From: Opitutus sp. GAS368
GTDB taxonomy: Bacteria; Verrucomicrobiota; Verrucomicrobiia; Opitutales; Opitutaceae
Assembly: GCA_945874455.1 (NCBI GenBank)
Contig: CAMCHO010000020.1
Span: 1 to 40,565, forward strand
Reading direction: 5' to 3'
DNA length: 40,565 bases
Shown here piece by piece: positions 1-8,216 of this stretch. The position numbers were made by a program, and so were the translations under genes. Every line of letters starts with the position of its first letter. The stretch's first letter is position 1. Below the pieces are notes generated by a model. The model had not been told where the DNA came from, searched no databases, and saw only the letters and a list, made by a program, of their open reading frames with translations.

Positions 1-173
1 CTGTGCGTGGCAGGAGGCAAGGATGACGAGGCCGCTGAAAAGCCAGGCAAGCGTCCGCGTGTGAAACGGGGGTGGCGAGCGGGAGGCGGTTCAACGAACC
101 CCGGCGTCACGGAATTGTAACAGCACGTCGCTTGACGATACGTGCCGCCCTTGGCGTGTTCGTCACTGAAAGC
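1..173. other. Window edge and pstC leader; no supported gene
   Basis: On the + strand, frame 1 is open from base 1 to a TAA at 118-120, so it could be the last 39 codons of a gene that starts before the window, but the translation is not recognisable. The - strand reads a lipoprotein-like stretch but has no usable start codon. I looked for a PHO box (two CTGTCAT-like repeats 11 bp apart) ahead of pstC and did not find a convincing one. The operon promoter may lie further upstream, especially if pstS precedes the window. Confidence 0.3.
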
Positions 174-1787
174 ATGAGCGAGCCAACTACAACCGCGGCT
201 CCCGCCGCACCCTCCGGATTCGCGATCCAAAAAAAGCGGCTGCGCCTACTCGGGTTAACGGTAGATGATACGATCAAAGCCTTTTTCGGGGGCAATGCGA
301 TCGTGGCAATCGTGGTACTGACCCTCATCACCGTTTTCCTGATGCGGGAGGGGCTCGGTTTTTTTGCCCAAAACAATCAGAGCCTGCAGGTTTACCGACA
401 GGCCGGGCTGGAGTATGTGGATTTCATTCGCGCACAGGTGGACGACCACACCGCCCTCACCCGCTATCTTTCGGATTTGCGGCTGCGGCAGCTCATCGCG
501 TTGACCGAAGGTCGGAAGCTTTCGCTCGACGAGGCCAACGCGGCGCTCGCGAAGTTTGACGAATTTTCCGACACGTTTTCAGGCACAGTCGATCCCGTGC
601 GGAGCCTATTGTCGGACCTCACCGAGCAAGCGACCGCAATCAAAACCAAGTTTATTGTTACCGGAGACAAAAAAGAAGAGCGGGCGCAGTTGCTGGCCGA
701 AGGTAAAACCGCCGAGGCAGCCGCAGTCAAAATCGAGGAAACGGATTTTGCGGCGGAGTTGAAACCGCTGCTGGCGACGCTGCCGGCTTTCAAGGAGGCC
801 AATCGGGAGTTTAGCCGAGCGTTGACGGCGAGCCTGGAGAAAGCGCCCGTGCTGCCGACGCCGGAACTCGTCGCGCGGATGGAGCGCCTGAAACAATTGA
901 CGCGCGACTACCTCGCGAGTTTGCCTGCCGTCGAGCGCAGCTTGGCGACGTGGGACTACACGCGGCCCATTCCCGCGTGGCAGACCGTATCGTCATTTGT
1001 GTTTGGTCGGCAGTGGCTGACGGCGAGTTTCTGGCAGGACTGGTACGGCGTGATCCCGCTATTCATTGGCTCGCTGATGGTCTCGATCGTGGCCTTGACC
1101 TTGGCTGTGCCGCTGGGCGTGGGCGCCGCGATTTACATCAACCAAATCGCGTCGTTGCGGGAACAACGCTTCATCAAGCCCTGTATCGAGTTTATCTCGG
1201 CCATCCCCTCGGTGGTGTTGGGTTTTTTCGGGATCGCCGTGCTCGGTCAGGCGCTCAGGGCACTCTCGCAGTTTTCCTGGCTGTCATGGGTGCCGGGCTT
1301 CCCTTACAGCGAGCGGCTGAATATTCTCACGGCCGGCTGCTTGCTCGCGCTCATCGCGGTGCCGACGATTTTCACGCTCGCCGAAGATGCCCTGAACAAC
1401 GTGCCGCGGGCTCTGAAAGAGGCGTCATTTGCGCTCGGGGCTTCACGTTTGCAGACGATCGTGAGGATCATCGTGCCCGCCTCGCTTTCCGGCATTATTT
1501 CCGCCGTGCTCTTGGGACTGGGACGGGTGATCGGCGAGACGATGGTGGTGCTGCTCTGCGCGGGCAACCGGATCGCCATTCCTGATTTTACAGACGGCCT
1601 TTCGGTGGTGACGCAACCGGTGCACACCATGACAGGCATCATCGCCCAGGAAATGGGGGAGGTGGTGCGGGGCAGTATCCACTATCGAGCACTGTTCGTG
1701 GTGGGTCTCGTGCTGTTTTTACTCTCTTTGATCATTAACTACGCGGCGCAAAAAATCGTCCGCAAGTATCGGATTTCCATCGGCTGA
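174..1787 (+). CDS. pstC: Phosphate ABC transporter permease PstC, with large periplasmic insertion
   Basis: Inner-membrane permease that forms the phosphate channel with PstA, powered by PstB. I chose the ATG at 174 (MSEPTTT) over an upstream GTG because the extra 34 residues look like translated leader. The protein is 537 residues, against about 320 in E. coli. A first membrane helix lies near residues 39-57. About 220 residues of mostly charged, helical sequence (roughly 65-285) follow. Then comes the normal five-helix permease core, starting near WYGVIPLFIGSLMVSIV. The core has the binding-protein-dependent permease signature EASFALGASRLQTIVRIIVP (EAA loop) that docks PstB. The insertion should face the periplasm, where PstS binds. 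pstA starts 3 bases after the stop, so the two are co-translated. Family assignment is firm; the role of the insertion is unknown. Confidence 0.93.
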   Translation: MSEPTTTAAPAAPSGFAIQKKRLRLLGLTVDDTIKAFFGGNAIVAIVVLTLITVFLMREGLGFFAQNNQSLQVYRQAGLEYVDFIRAQVDDHTALTRYLSDLRLRQLIALTEGRKLSLDEANAALAKFDEFSDTFSGTVDPVRSLLSDLTEQATAIKTKFIVTGDKKEERAQLLAEGKTAEAAAVKIEETDFAAELKPLLATLPAFKEANREFSRALTASLEKAPVLPTPELVARMERLKQLTRDYLASLPAVERSLATWDYTRPIPAWQTVSSFVFGRQWLTASFWQDWYGVIPLFIGSLMVSIVALTLAVPLGVGAAIYINQIASLREQRFIKPCIEFISAIPSVVLGFFGIAVLGQALRALSQFSWLSWVPGFPYSERLNILTAGCLLALIAVPTIFTLAEDALNNVPRALKEASFALGASRLQTIVRIIVPASLSGIISAVLLGLGRVIGETMVVLLCAGNRIAIPDFTDGLSVVTQPVHTMTGIIAQEMGEVVRGSIHYRALFVVGLVLFLLSLIINYAAQKIVRKYRISIG

Positions 1788-1790
1788 ACT

Positions 1791-2834
1791 ATGAGCGCGC
1801 CCACCGCCCATCTTTTTCAGAGCCAACCCAACGCCGCCCGCCGCTCGGAACGCGCGACGTTCTGGTTGTTTCGCTCAGCGACTTATCTGGTGCTCGCGTG
1901 CGGACTGGCCGTGTTCGGGACAATCTTCTTCAAGGGAGCGGGCACGGTGTTTAAGGCCGAGGCGCCGTTTATCAACACGACCTTTTTCACGGACGCGCCA
2001 GAGTCGCTCTACCTTTTCGAGTTCGAAGGGAAAAAATATGAAATGGGGGACCGTGAGTTCCGCGCCTTTAAAGAAAAACATCCGGCGGCGGCCACGGTGA
2101 AGTCCGAAAGTTATGTTTATTCGGCTGGTGGAATTTTTCCATGTATCGTTGGGACGGTCCTTTTGGTGGTGGGCTCGATGACCATCGCGCTCGTGCTTGG
2201 GGTTTGCGCGGCGATTTACCTCAACGAATACGCGCGGGACGGTCTATTTATCCGCTTTGTACGGCTCGCCATCTTGAATCTGGCCGGTGTGCCCTCGATC
2301 GTCTTCGGTCTCTTTGGTTTTGGCATGTTCGTGATTTATTTTGGCTGGAATGTCTCCCTGCTCGCCGGCTGGTTCACGCTCGCATTTATGGTGCTTCCGG
2401 TAGTGATCACGGCCAGCGAAGAGTCCCTGAAAGCGGTGCCCAAGGGATTTCGCGAAGGCTCCCTCGCACTCGGGGCGACGAAGTGGCAGACGATTCGACT
2501 GAATGTAGTGCCCTATGCGCTGCCGGGTATTTTGACATCGTCGATCCTCGGCATCGCGCGGGTGGCCGGGGAGACGGCTCCCATTATGTTCACCGCCGCG
2601 TATGTCGTGGGCGACAAGCTGCCATGGGACGTCGCGAAAGCAGGGGACTTCTTTTTTCAGGGCGTGATGGCGCTGCCTTATCACATTTATGTCGTGAGCT
2701 CGAAGATTCCGCAAAACGAATATACGGAACGCGTACAATACGGCACGGCCTTTGTCTTTCTTTTGGTCGTGGCCTTCATCGCCGCGAGTTCGATCATTCT
2801 CCGAAACAAGCTTCGCAGCCGCTACAAATGGTGA
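1791..2834 (+). CDS. pstA: Phosphate ABC transporter permease PstA
   Basis: Second membrane subunit of the phosphate importer. It has 347 residues, about 50 more than E. coli PstA. Helix 1 is near residues 25-48. A segment of about 55 residues ([18 protein letters not shown] region, about 52-107) separates it from the remaining helices and should be periplasmic, echoing the larger insertion in PstC. The EAA loop reads [20 protein letters not shown]. The C-terminal half carries the typical [15 protein letters not shown] stretch. The stop codon overlaps or abuts the candidate starts of pstB at 2828 and 2831. The gene sits in the order pstC-pstA-pstB-phoU usual for this operon. Confidence 0.94.
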   Translation: MSAPTAHLFQSQPNAARRSERATFWLFRSATYLVLACGLAVFGTIFFKGAGTVFKAEAPFINTTFFTDAPESLYLFEFEGKKYEMGDREFRAFKEKHPAAATVKSESYVYSAGGIFPCIVGTVLLVVGSMTIALVLGVCAAIYLNEYARDGLFIRFVRLAILNLAGVPSIVFGLFGFGMFVIYFGWNVSLLAGWFTLAFMVLPVVITASEESLKAVPKGFREGSLALGATKWQTIRLNVVPYALPGILTSSILGIARVAGETAPIMFTAAYVVGDKLPWDVAKAGDFFFQGVMALPYHIYVVSSKIPQNEYTERVQYGTAFVFLLVVAFIAASSIILRNKLRSRYKW

Positions 2835-2851
2835 ACGCCGCCCCCATTCTC

Positions 2852-3724
2852 ATGGACACACCTTCCTCCGCCCCCGCCAAGTCCTCGGCGTACAAGCCCA
2901 CCGTTCGCCTCTCGCCGGCATCTTTGCCCTCGGCCCACGCGCCCGGTGCCGCGGCTGCGCCGATGGGCGAGACCCTCGTGGATATTTCCCACTTAGATTT
3001 TTTCTACAACACGTCGCAGGCACTGCACGACATCAACCTGAAGATCGAGGCAAAGAATGTCACCGCGTTCATCGGTCCTTCCGGTTGCGGTAAGTCCACG
3101 CTCCTGCGGTGCTTGAACCGGATGAACGACTTGATTGACGGGACGCGCGTCGCCCGCGGCACGATCAAGATCCATGGCGTGGACATCTACCAGCCGGACG
3201 TCGATGTAATCGAATTGCGCAAGCGGGTGGGCATGGTGTTTCAGAAATCGAATCCCTTTCCCAAATCAATTTACGAGAATATCACCTTTGGCCTGCGGCT
3301 GCAGGGCATGAATGACCCCGCGAAGCTCGACGAAATCGTGGAGAAATCCCTGCGCGGTGCCGCCCTCTGGGACGAAGTGAAGGATCGTCTCGGTGCCAGC
3401 GGCATGGGACTGTCCGGTGGTCAACAACAGCGCCTGTGCATTGCCCGCGCCATCGCCGTGGAGCCCGAAGTGATCTTGATGGACGAGCCGTGCTCGGCGC
3501 TCGATCCGGTGGCGACGGCTAAAGTCGAGGAGCTGATTCAAGAGCTGCGCTCGCGCTTCACGATCATCATCGTGACGCACAACATGCAGCAGGCGGCGCG
3601 TTGCTCGGATAAGACGGCGTTTTTCTATCTCGGTAAACTCATCGAGTTCGCCGACACCCGCGACATCTTTACCAAGCCTGCCAATGCCCAGACCGAAGCG
3701 TATGTCTCCGGTCGCTTCGGCTAA
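2852..3724 (+). CDS. pstB: Phosphate ABC transporter ATP-binding protein PstB
   Basis: Cytoplasmic ATPase that drives PstCA. With the ATG at 2852 it has 290 residues. An ATG at 2828 and a GTG at 2831, both overlapping the pstA stop, are alternatives. The first 40 or so residues are a Pro/Ala/Ser-rich extension not needed by the family. The ABC domain then follows: Walker [10 protein letters not shown] at about 75-83, Q loop near [19 protein letters not shown], signature [16 protein letters not shown], Walker [14 protein letters not shown], and the switch histidine in VTHNMQQA. The [10 protein letters not shown] stretch and the final EAYVSGRFG are characteristic of PstB rather than other ABC ATPases. 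The frame is open far upstream through pstA, but that part is not PstB. Confidence 0.95.
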   Translation: MDTPSSAPAKSSAYKPTVRLSPASLPSAHAPGAAAAPMGETLVDISHLDFFYNTSQALHDINLKIEAKNVTAFIGPSGCGKSTLLRCLNRMNDLIDGTRVARGTIKIHGVDIYQPDVDVIELRKRVGMVFQKSNPFPKSIYENITFGLRLQGMNDPAKLDEIVEKSLRGAALWDEVKDRLGASGMGLSGGQQQRLCIARAIAVEPEVILMDEPCSALDPVATAKVEELIQELRSRFTIIIVTHNMQQAARCSDKTAFFYLGKLIEFADTRDIFTKPANAQTEAYVSGRFG

Positions 3725-3742
3725 TTGCTTTGCTTTACCCGC

Positions 3743-4423
3743 ATGACCCACTACAGCCAAGAAATGATCCACCTCAAGGAGAGCCTGCTGGCGATGGCGA
3801 GCCATGCGGAATCTGCCGTCGCCCGGGCGATGCGCGCCCTGGTGGAGCGGGACGATGCGCTCGCCCTCCAAGTGCAGTCGGATGACAACATCCTCGATCA
3901 ATTCGAAATCGAGATCGATGACACGGCGCTCCACTTGCTTGCCAAGGCTCCGCTCGCGACCGAGCTCCGGCTGATTACCGCGGCGATGAAGATCTCGGGT
4001 AATCTTGAGCGGGTCGGGGACGAAGCGGTCACCATGGCGCGGCGCGCCATCGTGCTGGGCGCGGAGCCACAACTTAAAGCGTACATTGACCTGCCCCGGA
4101 TGGCCCACCTGTCGCTGGAAATGTTGCGCGATGCGATCACCGCGTTTGTGAGCCGTGAGCCGGAAAAGGCGCGAGCAGTGATTCCGCGGGATCACGAAGT
4201 TGATGACCTCAACCGGCAACTCCACCGCGAACTTTCGAGTTTTATGGCGGAGAGCCCGGCGACGATTACGCGTTGTCTCAATTTGATGGTGATTTCAAAA
4301 GCGATTGAACGTATTGCCGATCATGCTACGAGCATAGCTGAAGAAGTCGTCTATCTCTACGAAGCGAAGGACATCCGGCACTCCGGACAGAAAAATTATG
4401 AAACCGAAAATCCTGGTCGTTGA
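3743..4423 (+). CDS. phoU: Phosphate-signalling accessory protein PhoU
   Basis: PhoU links the Pst transporter to the PhoR kinase and damps Pho signalling when phosphate is plentiful. The ATG at 3743 (MTHYSQEMIHLKESL) gives 226 residues, the normal size for the two-repeat, six-helix family. Each half carries a metal-cluster motif of the E/DxxxD type: EIEIDDTAL and GNLERVGDEAVTMARRA in the first half, AIERIADHATSIAEEVVYL in the second. It starts 18 bases after the pstB stop, and its last 26 bases overlap the start of phoB, so translational coupling with the regulator is likely. Confidence 0.94.
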   Translation: MTHYSQEMIHLKESLLAMASHAESAVARAMRALVERDDALALQVQSDDNILDQFEIEIDDTALHLLAKAPLATELRLITAAMKISGNLERVGDEAVTMARRAIVLGAEPQLKAYIDLPRMAHLSLEMLRDAITAFVSREPEKARAVIPRDHEVDDLNRQLHRELSSFMAESPATITRCLNLMVISKAIERIADHATSIAEEVVYLYEAKDIRHSGQKNYETENPGR

Positions 4424-5084
4424 CGATGAACCCGATGCACTCGAAGTGCTCGGCTTCAAACTGAAGGAAGCCGGCTACCTGCCTATTTTCGCCAAGGACG
4501 GAGGCCGAGCCATCACCGCGACACGGGATGAGCGGCCGGCACTCATCGTACTCGACCTCATGTTGCCCGAAGTGGACGGCCTTGAGGTGTGCAAGATTCT
4601 CCGGCGGGATTTGGCGACTTCGATGATTCCAATCATTATGTTGACGGCGAAGGCCGCAGAGATGGATCGGGTGATCGGGCTTGAACTGGGTGCCGACGAC
4701 TACGTCACCAAACCCTTCAGTCCGCGGGAATTAGTTTTACGAATTAAGAAACTCTTGGCCCGGGTTAAGGCCTCGGACGAACCGGTGTCTCAATTACGTT
4801 TCGACGAACTGGAAATCGATGTGCCACGCCACTCGGTGATGATTTCCGGCAAACCGCTCGTGCTGACGGCCACGGAATTCAAGCTGCTCGAACTGCTTGC
4901 CCGCCGCCGCGGGCGGGTGCAGACGCGGGACCGTTTGTTGCAGGACGTGTGGGGTTACGACAATCCGATCGAGAGCCGAACGGTGGACACGCACATGCGC
5001 CGCCTGCGCGAGAAGCTCGGAGAGACGGCCCGTTTCCTCGAAACCATCCGCGGCGTGGGCTACCGGTTTTTGGCACAAGACTGA
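4398..5084 (+). CDS. phoB: Phosphate-regulon response regulator PhoB (OmpR/PhoB family)
   Basis: DNA-binding response regulator, 228 residues. The receiver domain (about 3-118) has the acidic pair D9-D10 in VVDDEPDAL, the phospho-acceptor D53 in LIVLDLMLPEVDG, T83 and K105 (DDYVTKPFSP). The C-terminal winged helix (about 130-226) has the family pattern LTATEFKLLELLARRRGRV and ends in ESRTVDTHMRRLREKLG with IRGVGYRF. Position between phoU and a PhoR-like kinase supports PhoB over other OmpR-family members. The start overlaps the end of phoU by 26 bases. It should bind PHO-box repeats, but I cannot point to its targets in this window. Confidence 0.92.
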   Translation: MKPKILVVDDEPDALEVLGFKLKEAGYLPIFAKDGGRAITATRDERPALIVLDLMLPEVDGLEVCKILRRDLATSMIPIIMLTAKAAEMDRVIGLELGADDYVTKPFSPRELVLRIKKLLARVKASDEPVSQLRFDELEIDVPRHSVMISGKPLVLTATEFKLLELLARRRGRVQTRDRLLQDVWGYDNPIESRTVDTHMRRLREKLGETARFLETIRGVGYRFLAQD

Positions 5085-5288
5085 GCCCCGGTGCGTGTTT
5101 CAGATGAGGCGAGCACTGGTTTTTTTGCAGGAGACTGGCAGCAATTCGCCCGCAAGCAGGCTCCTACCGCGAGGCAAATAATGCTACGAATTAACGCAAA
5201 TTGGACTACGCGCCGGAAGTTCGTCGCTTGAACAACTGAGGCGGCCGCGTTGACCTCCGAGCCTTTTTGCATTGCCGGTACTTTCCAC
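5085..5288 (+). other. phoB-phoR spacer, contains a REP-like palindrome
   Basis: A 204-base non-coding gap interrupts an otherwise tightly packed operon. I see no internal gene. The notable content is the palindromic element at 5145-5168, described separately. No T-tract terminator follows it, so phoR is probably still read from the pst promoter, perhaps at reduced level. Confidence 0.5.
5145..5168 (+). repeat. REP-like palindromic element
   Basis: An imperfect hairpin with GCC-C-GC and GC-A-GGC arms around AA (5148-5161) is followed by GCTCCTAC. The layout TTCGC, then a GCAAGC core, then a GCTCCTAC tail is the layout of the REP sequences I know from Pseudomonas. Placement between two operon genes is typical of REP elements. 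Identity as a repeat rests on resemblance, since only one copy lies in this window. Confidence 0.5.
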
Positions 5289-6473
5289 GTGAGCATCCGC
5301 GATTTTTTTCTCCTGACGGCTTTCGCCGTAGCCGCCGTAGCCGCTTGGCGGTTTTGGACGCGTTTACGCACGACGCACAGGCGCCATGAAGCCACCTTGA
5401 TCGAGCTGCGCGGCAGTCACGCTGAAGCCTTGCACGCGCACACTGCGCGGCTGGAAGCGATGCTGGACAGTATGATTGAAGGTTTGGTGGTCGTGGATGC
5501 TCGGGGCCGAATCGCGCTGGCCAACCGCGCCGCGGAGGATTTTTTCGCGTTTTCCCGCATGATGGTCGGCGGGACCCTGCTGGAGGTAATTCGCCACCAC
5601 GAAGTCGCGGCGCTGGCTGCGCGGGTGGTCGCCGAGGGTTCTTTCGCCGAACACGAAGTACGCCTAGAGGGTCCGTTGCCACGCGTACTCCGTCTCAGCG
5701 CGGTGGCGCTGCGCGATGCGGCGGGCGCGCCGGCCGGGGCGGTCCTCGTTTTTCACGACGTAACGCGAATCAGGGAGCTGGAAGGCGTGCGGCAGGATTT
5801 CGTCGCAAACGTCAGCCACGAGTTGCGCACACCGCTCTCCCTGATCAAGAGCACGGCTGAGACCCTCCTTGACGGTGCGAAGGACGATCCGGCGGTCGCG
5901 ACGCGTTTCCTAGAGATTATCGACAAGCACGCGAATCGTTTGACGCTGCTGATCGACGACCTGTTGTTGCTGGCCCGTTTGGATTCTGGCCGGGTCGCGC
6001 TGAACTTTCAGACACTCGCGCTGCGGGACTCGGCGCAGGATTCGCTCGACGATTTCGGGATCGTGGCCCGGGCCCGCGCCGTGACCTTGGAAAATACGGT
6101 GCCAGCCGGGTTGGTGGCGCGCGCTGATCCCGATCGTTTGCGCCAGGTGCTTTCTAACCTGATCGACAACGCGATCAAGTATGGTCGGCCCGAAGGGCGG
6201 GTTACGATCGCAGGCAGAGCTCTGGCTGGTGAGCGGATCGAACTGTCCGTGCGTGACGACGGTCCGGGCATTCCGATGGAAGCGAAGGAACGGGTGTTTG
6301 AGCGTTTCTACCGGGTGGACAAGGCGCGCTCGCGCGAGCAGGGCGGAACGGGGCTCGGGCTGGCGATCGTGAAAAATGTGATGCAAGCCCACGGAGGCGA
6401 GGTGCGGGTCGAGAGCTCGCCGGGTGCAGGCACGACATTTTTTCTGACCCTGCCGGCGATGAAAGTGAATTAG
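5289..6473 (+). CDS. phoR: Phosphate-regulon sensor histidine kinase PhoR
   Basis: Membrane histidine kinase that phosphorylates PhoB. I take GTG 5289 (VSIRDFFLLTAFAVAAVAAW) as start, giving 394 residues; a TTG at 5250 is possible. There is one membrane segment at about residues 4-22 and no periplasmic sensor domain, as expected for a PhoR that reads phosphate through Pst and PhoU. A short coiled linker is followed by a PAS domain (about 55-150, starting near LDSMIEGLVVVDARGRI). The HisKA box ANVSHELRTPLSLIKSTAET has the phospho-acceptor H177. The HATPase domain shows the N box NLIDNAIKYG, G1 RDDGPGIP, the F box FERFYRVD and G2 GGTGLGLAIVKNV. It stops 15 bases before the convergent esterase gene. 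Confidence 0.92.
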   Translation: MSIRDFFLLTAFAVAAVAAWRFWTRLRTTHRRHEATLIELRGSHAEALHAHTARLEAMLDSMIEGLVVVDARGRIALANRAAEDFFAFSRMMVGGTLLEVIRHHEVAALAARVVAEGSFAEHEVRLEGPLPRVLRLSAVALRDAAGAPAGAVLVFHDVTRIRELEGVRQDFVANVSHELRTPLSLIKSTAETLLDGAKDDPAVATRFLEIIDKHANRLTLLIDDLLLLARLDSGRVALNFQTLALRDSAQDSLDDFGIVARARAVTLENTVPAGLVARADPDRLRQVLSNLIDNAIKYGRPEGRVTIAGRALAGERIELSVRDDGPGIPMEAKERVFERFYRVDKARSREQGGTGLGLAIVKNVMQAHGGEVRVESSPGAGTTFFLTLPAMKVN

Positions 6474-6488
6474 GATTATTCTCTGAAC

Positions 6489-8018
6489 TTACCGGGCAGG
6501 TGTGGCGGCGACGAAATTAGCGGCGTCGTCTGTGCTGCCGGTGCCAGAGTATTTGGCGAACTGCGGATACGGGAAAAGAGGGCGAGTACGCAGCACCTTG
6601 CCGTCGTTGTCCTTCACCTGACCGAGGAGCTGGTCGGGTGCCATGCCCTCTTCCACCCAGCGGACGAGCGCAGCCTGCGTGCCGCTCGGCGTCGGCCCCG
6701 CGCCACGGAAACCGTGATCGACGCCAGGCACGAGAAACAGGCGCGCAAACTCCGCTGTCTTCTCCGCGCCACCCATGCGCTGCTGCACGCGTTCATAATA
6801 CTCGATCGTGCTTTGCGGCGGGATCAACTGGTCGGCGAGGCCGTGCGTCATGATCAGCTTCCCGCCGCGATTGCGGAAGCGAGTGAGGTCGGGATCGTCG
6901 GCACTGAAGACAGGGCCGAACTGTTCGGCCGACTGGCTGAAGAACAACTCGAACTCGTCGCGCTGCAGCGTGCGGCTGTCGTAGCTTGGGCTCTGCGCGA
7001 GAAAAAATTTCACCCACTCGAACGCGATGCCGAACGGCTTGCCGGTGAGCGGCGTGCCCTCGGTGCCCGCGACGGCAAAGAGGTTCGTGCCTCGCGTGTA
7101 ACCATGCCAGAGACGCTGGCCGTCGCGCGACCGCGCGCCGTCCCAAATCTGCCGCAGCACAGCCGCATCGGCGTCGGTGAACGTCTCAGGACCGACCCTC
7201 ATTCCAACGAGCACCTGCGGATCCCACGTAGCACGGATCGGATCGTCAATCACGCCGTCTGTCACGCCATCGGCGGCATCGCCCGCTGCGACTGCGGCGG
7301 TGGTGGCGGCGTCGAGTTTGGCTTTGGAAACGTAGTGGTTCGCCTCCTGCATCACGGCCTGCGCCCACAAACTGCCCGGCACCATGCGAGCCCAATTGAC
7401 CGCGGGACAACCGGAGAAAATGCCGTCATAGTCATCAGGATACCGCTGCGCTTCCATCAAGCCCTGGCGCCCGCCGGTGGAGCTGCCGATAAAATAGGAG
7501 TAGCGCGGAGACTTGCCGTAAAACGCCGTCGCGAGCGCCTTGCCGACGACGGTCATCTCGTGAATGCCGAGGTAGGCGTTATCGCGGATTTCCTGCCAGT
7601 TGAGCCGACCGTTGGCGTGGAGGGCGAACGCGCCGCTACCGCCCTCGTGGCCGGTGTCGGTCGCGGCGGTGGCAAACCCCTGGGCGACCGGACCCCGAAG
7701 GCTATTGGCGCTGCCGCCGTTAAAACCACCACCGCCGTTGCCCATGAATCGGCCGTTCCAGTTCTGCAACGGGAGGGCGACCCAGACGGTCACGCGGTCG
7801 GTCGCGGGCGGGTGCGTCACCACGGCGGTGATACGCACGGAGCCCTCGGCCTCGTTGACGACGATGGACGTGAGGGTGGTATGCGGGAGGAGGACCTTCC
7901 GCAGATCGTCCGGTGTGCGCACCGGCACGATATCCGGATAGAGTGACACCGGACGCTGGGCGAGCGCCGGGCTCGTGAGCAGCAGAGAAGCGAAAAAGCA
8001 GAGGAGCGGGGTTTTCAT
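6489..8018 (-). CDS. Secreted tannase/feruloyl-esterase-family protein
   Basis: Probably an exported carboxylic-ester hydrolase acting on aromatic esters such as feruloyl or galloyl groups. The ATG at 8018 gives 509 residues with a clear Sec signal peptide (about 1-20, ending SPALA). The alpha/beta-hydrolase core has the oxyanion region GRFMGNGGGGFNGG, the nucleophile elbow GSSTGGRQG with Ser180, a probable catalytic Asp396 (THGLADQLIPP) and His435 (PGVDHGF). In the fungal members of the family the serine follows a Cys and the histidine precedes a Cys, and the two form a disulfide. Here these positions are Ser179 and Gly436, and the mature protein has only one cysteine (C204). The gene is downstream of a sulfatase on the same strand with a 198-base gap. 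Family is clear; substrate is not. Confidence 0.85.
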   Translation of the reverse strand: MKTPLLCFFASLLLTSPALAQRPVSLYPDIVPVRTPDDLRKVLLPHTTLTSIVVNEAEGSVRITAVVTHPPATDRVTVWVALPLQNWNGRFMGNGGGGFNGGSANSLRGPVAQGFATAATDTGHEGGSGAFALHANGRLNWQEIRDNAYLGIHEMTVVGKALATAFYGKSPRYSYFIGSSTGGRQGLMEAQRYPDDYDGIFSGCPAVNWARMVPGSLWAQAVMQEANHYVSKAKLDAATTAAVAAGDAADGVTDGVIDDPIRATWDPQVLVGMRVGPETFTDADAAVLRQIWDGARSRDGQRLWHGYTRGTNLFAVAGTEGTPLTGKPFGIAFEWVKFFLAQSPSYDSRTLQRDEFELFFSQSAEQFGPVFSADDPDLTRFRNRGGKLIMTHGLADQLIPPQSTIEYYERVQQRMGGAEKTAEFARLFLVPGVDHGFRGAGPTPSGTQAALVRWVEEGMAPDQLLGQVKDNDGKVLRTRPLFPYPQFAKYSGTGSTDDAANFVAATPAR

Positions 8019-8216
8019 AAGTAAACATTCGACGGAGCGAATCGTGCGCTCGCGGTCATGCGAGCCCTGCGGCCAGCCCGTGCAGAGCATTTAACGGAAG
8101 CGGAAAATGAGGTGGCTCCTTCGGTTCGTTGATGACCCTCGGGCGTTTGTGCACACCGGCGAAGAGCGTGCGGAGCAGCGGATGTAACGGGAAGTGAAGT
8201 CCGTGATTGAGCAGCC

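Noticed and set aside
1-60. Lipoprotein-like signal (LAWLFSGLVILASC) read on the - strand
   Set aside because: An in-frame TGA lies a short way upstream and no ATG, GTG or TTG lies between it and the hydrophobic stretch, so no start is available in this window.
100-173. PHO box ahead of pstC
   Set aside because: TTGTAAC and TTGACGA are vaguely similar to half-sites, but the 11-bp spacing of the PHO box is not met.
3266-4225. 319-residue - strand frame opposite pstB and phoU
   Set aside because: It crosses two confident genes on the other strand and has no recognisable domain.
6714-7946. 410-residue + strand frame opposite the esterase
   Set aside because: Antisense shadow; the - strand gene has a signal peptide and a full catalytic triad.
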